Shown here: positions 35,669 to 42,019 of the stretch, piece by piece | Numbering within the stretch: the stretch's first letter is position 1 | Layout of the letters: every line of letters begins with the position of its first letter | Assembly: GCF_902859625.1 (NCBI RefSeq) | Contig: NZ_CADIJX010000010.1 | Coordinates: 83,344 to 147,343, forward strand | DNA: 64,000 bases | Direction of reading: 5' to 3' | Origin: Achromobacter pestifer | Lineage (GTDB): Bacteria; Pseudomonadota; Gammaproteobacteria; Burkholderiales; Burkholderiaceae_B | Program-made: the position numbers and the translations under genes | The notes under the pieces: model-generated | The model's input: only the letters and a program-made list of their open reading frames with translations | Databases searched by the model: none | Told to the model about the DNA's origin: nothing

Positions 35669-36514
35669 ATGAAAGCAGCCGCCCCCTCTCCCGCCCTCTC
35701 CGCCACCACGGACCCACTGGACTTCAGCCTGGCCGACCGCCTGCCCACCCGCACCGTGGGCCAGGGCCGGTTGGTGATCGGTGCACCACCGCAAGACGGC
35801 CGGCCCGGCCTGCTTTTCGTGCCGGGCGCCTATCACGGCGCCTGGAGCTACGCGCATTACCTGGACTACTTCGCCGCCGCCGGCCTGGCCTGCGCGGCGC
35901 TGGACGTGCGCGGACACGGTGCGCTACCGCAGGGCCCGACATTTCCGTCCGTCACCATTGCCGACTTGGGCCAGGACGTCGCGGATGCGCTGGACGCGCT
36001 GGCCGCCCCCACCGTGGTCGTGGGCCACAGCATGGGCGCCTTGCCCGCCTTGTTGGCAGCCCGCCAGCGGCAGGTGGCGGGTGTAGTGCTGATGGCACCC
36101 TCCCCGCCCGGCGATCTGCCGGGCGCGCTGGCCTTGCCCCCCGTGCCCCCGGCCACGCCGCGCGCCGTACCCGCCGCGCCCGAAATCCGCGCGCGCTTTC
36201 TGGCCACCGCCCCCGATCGCGACGTCAGCGCCGTCACGCAGCGCTTGTGCGCCGAAAGCCCACAGGTGTTGAACGACCGCTACCTGCTGCGCGTGGCGAT
36301 TGGCGCCGGCGCATTCAACGCGCCCGGCCTGTGCCTGGAGGCTGGACTGGATACCCATGACCGCCATCCGCCCGGCCAGGACCAGGCGATCGCGCGCCGT
36401 TACGGCTTTTCCCATGCCGTGCTGGCTGAACAACCGCACTGCATGATGTATGCGGACCAATGGCAAGTCAGCGCCAACGCCATCCTGGCGTGGCACCGAT
36501 CTCATTTCGGCTGA
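35669..36514 (+). CDS. Alpha/beta hydrolase
   Basis: A 281-residue alpha/beta hydrolase with the nucleophile S121 in GHSMGALP, the oxyanion loop PGAYHGAWSY at 52-61 and a likely catalytic histidine in EQPHCMM near 257. It resembles esterases and lipases of small organic substrates. No signal peptide is seen. A Bug-type binding protein follows 82 bases downstream, and a LysR gene is divergent, a layout typical of small catabolic clusters in Burkholderiales. Confidence 0.87.
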   Translation: MKAAAPSPALSATTDPLDFSLADRLPTRTVGQGRLVIGAPPQDGRPGLLFVPGAYHGAWSYAHYLDYFAAAGLACAALDVRGHGALPQGPTFPSVTIADLGQDVADALDALAAPTVVVGHSMGALPALLAARQRQVAGVVLMAPSPPGDLPGALALPPVPPATPRAVPAAPEIRARFLATAPDRDVSAVTQRLCAESPQVLNDRYLLRVAIGAGAFNAPGLCLEAGLDTHDRHPPGQDQAIARRYGFSHAVLAEQPHCMMYADQWQVSANAILAWHRSHFG

Positions 36515-36596
36515 CCTCATCACGATCAGCCTCCCTCACAACAACAACGACAAGCAACCGCGCCCGCACGCAAAAAGGCGCAATCAGGAGACAAGC

Positions 36597-37562
36597 ATGT
36601 CCATTCCCCATTTTCTTCGCCCGGCGTTCATCAGCGCCGGCCTCTTGTTGGCCGCGTCGGCGCACGCCGCGGGCTGGCCCGAGAAACCCGTAACGATCAT
36701 CGTGCCCTCTGCCCCCGGCGGCGCGGCCGACCTGACCGCCCGCACCTTTGCCCAATACCTGGGCGAACAGACCGGGCAGACCGTGATCGTCGAAGACCGT
36801 CCCGGCGCGGGCGGCATCGTTGGCACCAACGCCTCCAAGAACGCGGCGGCGGACGGCTACACGTTCCTGCTGTCCACGAATTCCACGCACGCCGCCAACC
36901 AGTTCCTGTACAAGAACCTGCCCTACGACGCGCAAAAGGATTTCCAGCAAGTGGGCATGCTGGGCACCTTCGGCACCGTCGGCGTGGTGGCCCCCGGCAG
37001 CCCTTACCGCACCGTGCCCGAACTGGTGGACTACGCCAAGAAGCATCCCGGTGAGGTCTTCTTCGGCTACTACAGCTCGTCCTCGCAAGTTCCGTCAGAA
37101 CTGTTCAAGCAGCGCGCGGACATCAACATCACGGGCGCCGCCTACAAGAACATCACGCAGATCATCACGGACCTGCGCGGCAAGCAGATCAGCTTCGCAT
37201 TCGTGGATTACCTGACGGCCATGGGTCAGATCGACGGCAAGGGGCTGATCCCCATCGCCGTCACGGGCGCCCAGCCGCACGCCTCCTGGCCCAGCGTGCC
37301 GACCATGGCGACCTACTATCCGGATTTCGTCGTCGCCGGCTGGCTGGGCTTGTCGGCCCCCGCCCACACGCCGCCGGATATCGTGGCCAAGATGAACGCC
37401 TACCTGCAAGCGGCGGTCAAGGACGAGGCGACCGCGAAGAAACTGCGCGCGCTGGGTCTGACCCCGGAATCGATGGACGTGGCGCGCTTTGATGCCTTCG
37501 TGAAGGAAGACACGGTGCGCTGGAAGGAATGGATCCGCATTTCGGGGATCCAACCCCAATAA
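36597..37562 (+). CDS. Bug family tripartite tricarboxylate transporter receptor
   Basis: A 321-residue periplasmic binding protein of the Bug/TctC family, hugely expanded in Bordetella and Achromobacter. The signal peptide covers 1-23 (FISAGLLLAASAHA). The mature N-terminus WPEKPVTIIVPSAPGGAADLTAR and the GAGGIVGTN loop are diagnostic. The start is the ATG at 36597, with AGGAG 7 bases upstream. No TctA/TctB membrane partners are adjacent, which is usual for Bug proteins. The ligand may be the substrate or product of the upstream hydrolase. Confidence 0.94.
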   Translation: MSIPHFLRPAFISAGLLLAASAHAAGWPEKPVTIIVPSAPGGAADLTARTFAQYLGEQTGQTVIVEDRPGAGGIVGTNASKNAAADGYTFLLSTNSTHAANQFLYKNLPYDAQKDFQQVGMLGTFGTVGVVAPGSPYRTVPELVDYAKKHPGEVFFGYYSSSSQVPSELFKQRADINITGAAYKNITQIITDLRGKQISFAFVDYLTAMGQIDGKGLIPIAVTGAQPHASWPSVPTMATYYPDFVVAGWLGLSAPAHTPPDIVAKMNAYLQAAVKDEATAKKLRALGLTPESMDVARFDAFVKEDTVRWKEWIRISGIQPQ

Positions 37563-37563
37563 A

Positions 37564-37645
37564 GCGCCTGATCAGCCTGTTTCCCGCTATGAACATTGCG
37601 CTCTCTATATATAGAGAGCGCAATGCGCTTTATAGCGGCAGGCGC
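37564..37645. terminator. Extended palindrome between convergent Bug and Lrp genes
   Basis: The core (37594-37625) is a perfect 32-base palindrome, half-site CATTGCGCTCTCTATA. Outer arms extend it: CCGCTAT (37584-37590) pairs with ATAGCGG (37632-37638), and GCGCCTG (37564-37570) with CAGGCGC (37639-37645). The right arms overlap the end of the Lrp gene. It can fold on either strand and probably ends both transcripts, although the T-tract is poor. Confidence 0.65.
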
Positions 37646-38079
37646 TGTTCGTGCTTGATCTCGCGCAGCGCCACGATCGTGCGCGTCTGGCGGATGCCCG
37701 GCATATTGAACAAGAACCGATGCAGGAATCGGTCGTAGGCTTCAGGGCTTTCCACCAGGATCTTCAACAGGAAGTCCGAATCCCCCGTGACCGCATAGCA
37801 CTCCAGGATTTCGGGCGCGTCGCGCACCGAGCGCTCGAAGTTCTCGACCGTGCTGGAGGCATGCCGTTCGAGGCTGATCTGCGCGAACATGCAGCCCAAC
37901 CCCACCTTGCTGCGGTCCACCTGCGCGCTATAGCCCTGAATCACCCCGCTGGCCTCCATCGCCTTCACCCGCCGCCATACCGGCGCGGCTGACAGCCCCA
38001 CCTTCTCGGACAGCTGCTGCGCCGAGGCCCGGCCGTCCTCTTGCAAGGCCTTGAGGATGCCGATATCGGTCTTGTCCAT
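37630..38079 (-). CDS. Lrp/AsnC family transcriptional regulator
   Basis: A 149-residue regulator with an N-terminal helix-turn-helix (DIGILKALQEDGRASAQQLSEKVGLSAAPVWRRVKAME) and a C-terminal RAM ligand domain (VTGDSDFLLKILVESPEAYDRFL). ATG at 38079 is preferred to the GTG one codon earlier because AGGAG lies 8 bases away. It is divergent from the indolepyruvate ferredoxin oxidoreductase gene, so amino acid or 2-oxoacid-responsive control of that enzyme is likely. A dyad just upstream may be its autoregulatory site. Confidence 0.92.
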   Translation of the reverse strand: MDKTDIGILKALQEDGRASAQQLSEKVGLSAAPVWRRVKAMEASGVIQGYSAQVDRSKVGLGCMFAQISLERHASSTVENFERSVRDAPEILECYAVTGDSDFLLKILVESPEAYDRFLHRFLFNMPGIRQTRTIVALREIKHEQRLPL

Positions 38080-38102
38080 CACGTTGTCTCCTGGTTTTTG
38101 TC

Positions 38103-38156
38103 GAACACGAAATGTTCATTGCGAATTATAGGGATAGCACGATCCAAAAACGCAAT
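38103..38156. promoter_or_regulatory. Candidate Lrp operator in the divergent spacer
   Basis: GAACA-N5-TGTTC (38103-38117) is a perfect 15-base dyad of Lrp-box size. ATTGCG (38118-38123) and CGCAAT (38151-38156) form a second, wider inverted pair. ATTGCG/CGCAAT also forms the ends of the palindrome core downstream of the Lrp gene. Confidence 0.42.
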
Positions 38157-38209
38157 AAATCGAATGCCTCGCGAACCTATCATGGTGCGAAATACCAGGA
38201 GCATTCACT

Positions 38210-41200
38210 ATGGACGGCACTCCCGCCCCCGAACCCCAGCTGGATCTTGAATATCAGCTAGCCGACAACCTTACCCGGGAGTCCGGCCGCATCTTCCTGA
38301 CGGGGACGCAAGCGCTCGTCCGCATCATGCTCACGCAAGCCAGGGTCGACCGCGAACGGGGCCTGAACACGGCCGGTTTCGTCTCGGGTTACCGTGGGTC
38401 GCCGCTGGGCGGCGTGGACATGGCGATGTGGAAGTCGAAGAAGGCGCTGGACGCCAGCAAGATCTCCTTCCTGCCCGGCATCAACGAAGACATGGCCGCC
38501 ACCGCCGTCATGGGGACGCAGCAGGCTGGCGTGCGCGCCGACCGCAACGTCGATGGCGTCTTTGCCATGTGGTACGGCAAAGGCCCGGGCGTGGACCGCG
38601 CTGGCGACGCGCTGCATCACGGCAACGCAGCAGGCGCCTCTCGCCACGGCGGCGTGCTGGTGGTGGTGGGTGACGACCACACCGCCGTGTCGTCGTCGAT
38701 TCCGCACGCCAGCGAAGCATCGTTGATCGGCTGGCAGATGCCCATCGTGCATCCCACGTCCATCGACGAATATGAAACCTTCGCGCTGTGGGGTTGGGCG
38801 CTGTCGCGCCATGCCGGCACCTGGGTCGCGTTCAAGGCGGTATCCGAGACCATTGAAAGCGGCCATTCGTTCACGCCTGCCGCCGTGCAGGCCTACGACA
38901 TGCCCGCCGATCCGGACATGCCGCCCGAATCGCTGGAATATTCGGCGCGCGACTTCCTGTCGCTGGCCGTCGAAACGCGCATGAACCTGCGCATGAAAGC
39001 GGTGGCCGCCTTCGCGCGCCGCCACAGCATCGACCGCCTGACCTGTCCCGCGCCCAAAGCCACCGTGGGCATCGTGACCGTTGGCAAGGCCCATCTGGAC
39101 ACGATGGAAGCGCTGGCCCGTCTGGGCGTGGACACCGTGACCGGCAACGCGCCGGTGCGCATCTACAAGCCCGGCCTGACTTGGCCGCTGGACAGCGAAC
39201 GGCTGCTGGACTTTGCACGCGGCCTGTCGCACATCCTCGTGATCGAGGAAAAAGGCGCGGTTGTCGAAAGCCAGATCAAGGACTTGCTGTTCAACCGCCC
39301 GGATCGCCCCTCCGTCGTGGGCAAGAAAGGCTTCGACGGCGAAACCATGGTGCCGTCGGCCGGCCAATTGCGGCCATCGCTGCTGGCGCAACCGCTGGCC
39401 GGCTGGCTGACCCGCACGGCCGGCCTGCCGCTGGGCGTCGACCTGACGGCGTTCGCGTGCCAGACCGCGCTATCCAACGACGCCGACGGCATGCGCCGCC
39501 GCCCCTATTTCTGTTCGGGCTGTCCGCACAGCACGTCGACCAAAGTGCCCGAAGGCAGCCAGGCGCTGTCCGGCGTGGGCTGCCACTACATGGCCGCCTG
39601 GATGGACCGCGACACGGGCGGCCTGACGCAGATGGGCGGTGAAGGCGTCGACTGGATCGGCTTGTCCCGCTACACCAAGATGCCGCACATCTTCCAGAAC
39701 ATGGGAGAAGGCACTTATTACCACTCGGGTTATCTGGCGATCCGCCAGGCCGTGGCTGCCGGCGCCAACATCACCTACAAGATCCTGTTCAACGACGCGG
39801 TCGCGATGACGGGCGGGCAGCCGGTGGACGGCCCCATCTCGGTCCCGCAGATCTGCCAGCAACTGCGCGGCGAAAACGTCGTGCGCATTGTCGTCACCAG
39901 CGACGAGCCCGAAAAATATCAAGGCGTGGACCTGGGTCCGAATATCAAAGTGCATCACCGCCGCGAGCTGGACGCGGTGCAACGCGAACTGCGTGAGATC
40001 GCCGGCGTGACCGTGCTGATCCACGACCAGACCTGCGCGGCCGAAAAGCGCCGCCGCCGCAAGAAGAACCAGTTTCCGGACCCGGCACGCCGCATGCTGA
40101 TCAATAGCGCCGTGTGCGAAGGCTGCGGCGACTGCGGCGTGCAATCGAATTGCCTGTCGGTCGTGCCACTGGAAACGCCGTATGGCCGCAAGCGCGCCAT
40201 CGACCAATCCAGCTGCAACAAGGACTATTCCTGCGCGGAAGGCTTCTGCCCCAGCTTCGTCTCGGTCATGGGCGGCAAGCCCAGGAAGAGCGCGGCGCCC
40301 AAGACCGACCAGGAACGCCTGCAACGCCTGATCGAACAATTGCCGTTGCCGGCCACGCCGGCGCTGGACCGTCCCTATCGCCTGCTGGTGGCGGGCATGG
40401 GGGGCACCGGCGTCATCACCATCGGCGCCATCGTATCGATGGCCGCGCATCTGGAAGGCCTGTCGGCCGCCGTGCTGGACCTGACCGGCCTGGCGCAAAA
40501 GGGCGGCACGGTCGTCAGCCATATCCGCCTGGCGCCGGCCGGCGCATCGGCGGGGCCCGTGCGCCTGGACTGGCAGCAGGCCGACGCGGCCATCCTGTGC
40601 GACCCGGTGGCCTCGGTGGCGCCGGACTCGCTGGGCGCGCTGCGCCGCGGGCACACGCAGGTCACGGTCAACACGTATGTGGCGCCGGTCTCGGACTTCA
40701 CGCGCAATCCCGATGCCGCCATGCGTCCCGAGGCGCTGCTGGCCAAGATCCGCCATGCGGCAGGCGACGCCAACACGGCGGCCATCGACGCGCACGAGGC
40801 CGCGCTGGCCTTGTTCGGCGACAGCATCCTGTCCAACATGTTCATGCTGGGCTATGCATGGCAGCGCGGCGGCGTGCCGCTGTCGCAAGCCGCCATCAAC
40901 CGCGCCATCGAATTGAACGGCGTGGCGGTCGCGGCCAATCGCGCCGCCTTCGACAGCGGCCGCCTGGCGGCGCATCAACCCGACGCGCTGGACACCGCGC
41001 TGCGGCCGCGCGCGCAGGTGGTGCAACTGCATGTGCCCGAGACCTTTGAACGTGCCGTCGCGCGCCGCATCGCGGACCTGACGGCCTATCAGAACGCCGA
41101 CTACGCCCGTGAATACCAGAACGTGGTCGAAGCCATCGCGGCCCGCGAACGCGAACTGGCGCCCGACGCCAAGACCCCGCGCCTGGCCATGGCGGTGGCG

Positions 41201-41716
41201 CGCGGCCTGTTCAAGCTCATGGCCTACAAGGACGAATACGAAGTGGCGCGGCTCTATACGGGCGAGGCGTTCCAGGCGCAGTTGAAGGGCCAGTTTGAAG
41301 GCGACTACAGCCTGCGCTTCCACATGGCGCCGCCGATCTTCGCACGCAAGGACCCCCGCACCGGCGTCCCCCGCAAGATGACGCTGGGCCCGCGCACCAT
41401 GACCGCGCTGAAACTGCTGACCCGCCTGAAGGGCTTGCGTGGCACCTGGTTCGATCCCTTCGGCCACACCGCCGAACGCAAGATGGAGCGCGCGCTTGTC
41501 GGCGAGTACCGCCAGACCATAGACCAGTTGCTTGTAGGGTTGACCCGAGACAAGCTCGCACAAGCAGCTACAATCGCCGGCCTTGCAGAAACCATCCGTG
41601 GCTATGGCCACGTGAAGGCTTCGAACGTCGAGAAGTATCGGACGGAATTGGGTCGATTGATGCAGAGCTATACAGCACCGGCCCCGCGCGACATGCCCCT
41701 GCGGAAAACCGCATAA
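38210..41716 (+). CDS. Single-chain indolepyruvate ferredoxin oxidoreductase
   Basis: A 1168-residue fused 2-oxoacid:ferredoxin oxidoreductase. The N-terminal part resembles IorA with pyrimidine and TPP-binding regions (CSGCPHSTSTKVPEGSQALSGVGCHYM near 430-460). Cysteine clusters at about 630-690 (VCEGCGDCGVQSNC and SCNKDYSCAEGFCPS) should bind Fe-S clusters. The gamma-type domain starts near 725 (LLVAGMGGTGVITIGAIV). Such enzymes decarboxylate aryl- or branched 2-oxoacids to acyl-CoA in aerobic proteobacteria. The divergent Lrp regulator fits a role in aromatic or branched-chain amino acid catabolism. Confidence 0.94.
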   Translation: MDGTPAPEPQLDLEYQLADNLTRESGRIFLTGTQALVRIMLTQARVDRERGLNTAGFVSGYRGSPLGGVDMAMWKSKKALDASKISFLPGINEDMAATAVMGTQQAGVRADRNVDGVFAMWYGKGPGVDRAGDALHHGNAAGASRHGGVLVVVGDDHTAVSSSIPHASEASLIGWQMPIVHPTSIDEYETFALWGWALSRHAGTWVAFKAVSETIESGHSFTPAAVQAYDMPADPDMPPESLEYSARDFLSLAVETRMNLRMKAVAAFARRHSIDRLTCPAPKATVGIVTVGKAHLDTMEALARLGVDTVTGNAPVRIYKPGLTWPLDSERLLDFARGLSHILVIEEKGAVVESQIKDLLFNRPDRPSVVGKKGFDGETMVPSAGQLRPSLLAQPLAGWLTRTAGLPLGVDLTAFACQTALSNDADGMRRRPYFCSGCPHSTSTKVPEGSQALSGVGCHYMAAWMDRDTGGLTQMGGEGVDWIGLSRYTKMPHIFQNMGEGTYYHSGYLAIRQAVAAGANITYKILFNDAVAMTGGQPVDGPISVPQICQQLRGENVVRIVVTSDEPEKYQGVDLGPNIKVHHRRELDAVQRELREIAGVTVLIHDQTCAAEKRRRRKKNQFPDPARRMLINSAVCEGCGDCGVQSNCLSVVPLETPYGRKRAIDQSSCNKDYSCAEGFCPSFVSVMGGKPRKSAAPKTDQERLQRLIEQLPLPATPALDRPYRLLVAGMGGTGVITIGAIVSMAAHLEGLSAAVLDLTGLAQKGGTVVSHIRLAPAGASAGPVRLDWQQADAAILCDPVASVAPDSLGALRRGHTQVTVNTYVAPVSDFTRNPDAAMRPEALLAKIRHAAGDANTAAIDAHEAALALFGDSILSNMFMLGYAWQRGGVPLSQAAINRAIELNGVAVAANRAAFDSGRLAAHQPDALDTALRPRAQVVQLHVPETFERAVARRIADLTAYQNADYAREYQNVVEAIAARERELAPDAKTPRLAMAVARGLFKLMAYKDEYEVARLYTGEAFQAQLKGQFEGDYSLRFHMAPPIFARKDPRTGVPRKMTLGPRTMTALKLLTRLKGLRGTWFDPFGHTAERKMERALVGEYRQTIDQLLVGLTRDKLAQAATIAGLAETIRGYGHVKASNVEKYRTELGRLMQSYTAPAPRDMPLRKTA

Positions 41717-41812
41717 ACATTCGCTCTACACGGTCCTGTCCTGGGCGCGCCTTGCTGGGCGCGCTCAGTGCATTTAGTAACAAACTTTTGTGAGCTCAGT
41801 CATATCTTCTTC

Positions 41813-41878
41813 TTGTCCGTGTAGTTCTCGATCACTAGAATTAGTGTCCAACGAGGGGTGCTACACTATATGTTGTGG
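41813..41878 (+). promoter_or_regulatory. nrdAB promoter with two NrdR boxes
   Basis: TTGTCC (41813-41818) and TAGAAT (41836-41841) are spaced exactly 17 bases. A 16-base dyad TCACTAGAATTAGTGT (41832-41847) covers the -10 element. A second, ACACTATATGTTGTGG (41863-41878), starts 31 bases later, three helical turns. Both fit the NrdR box pattern ACAC-N8-GTGT loosely, the second more closely to the ACACWATATATWGTG form. Repression by NrdR is inferred. Confidence 0.75.
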
Positions 41879-42019
41879 TCGCCTAAGCGCTGATTCTCGT
41901 CGGCCACGCCTTTTGGACTAAGCCAGTCCAAGCGTTCCGACCCCCTCAAAAGATCCACATTCGTACCGGACATGACCGTCGTCATGTCGCTATCTTCGCG
42001 TTTTCGCACAGGAGCTTCC

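Noticed and set aside
37594..37625. Palindrome considered as a phage or integron attachment site
   Set aside because: There is no integrase, tRNA target or flanking direct repeat nearby, and both neighbouring genes are intact.
39470..41611. A 713-codon open frame antisense to the indolepyruvate oxidoreductase
   Set aside because: It has the His/Arg/Ala/Gly-rich composition of a GC-rich shadow frame and no motifs. The sense gene has intact Fe-S and TPP motifs.
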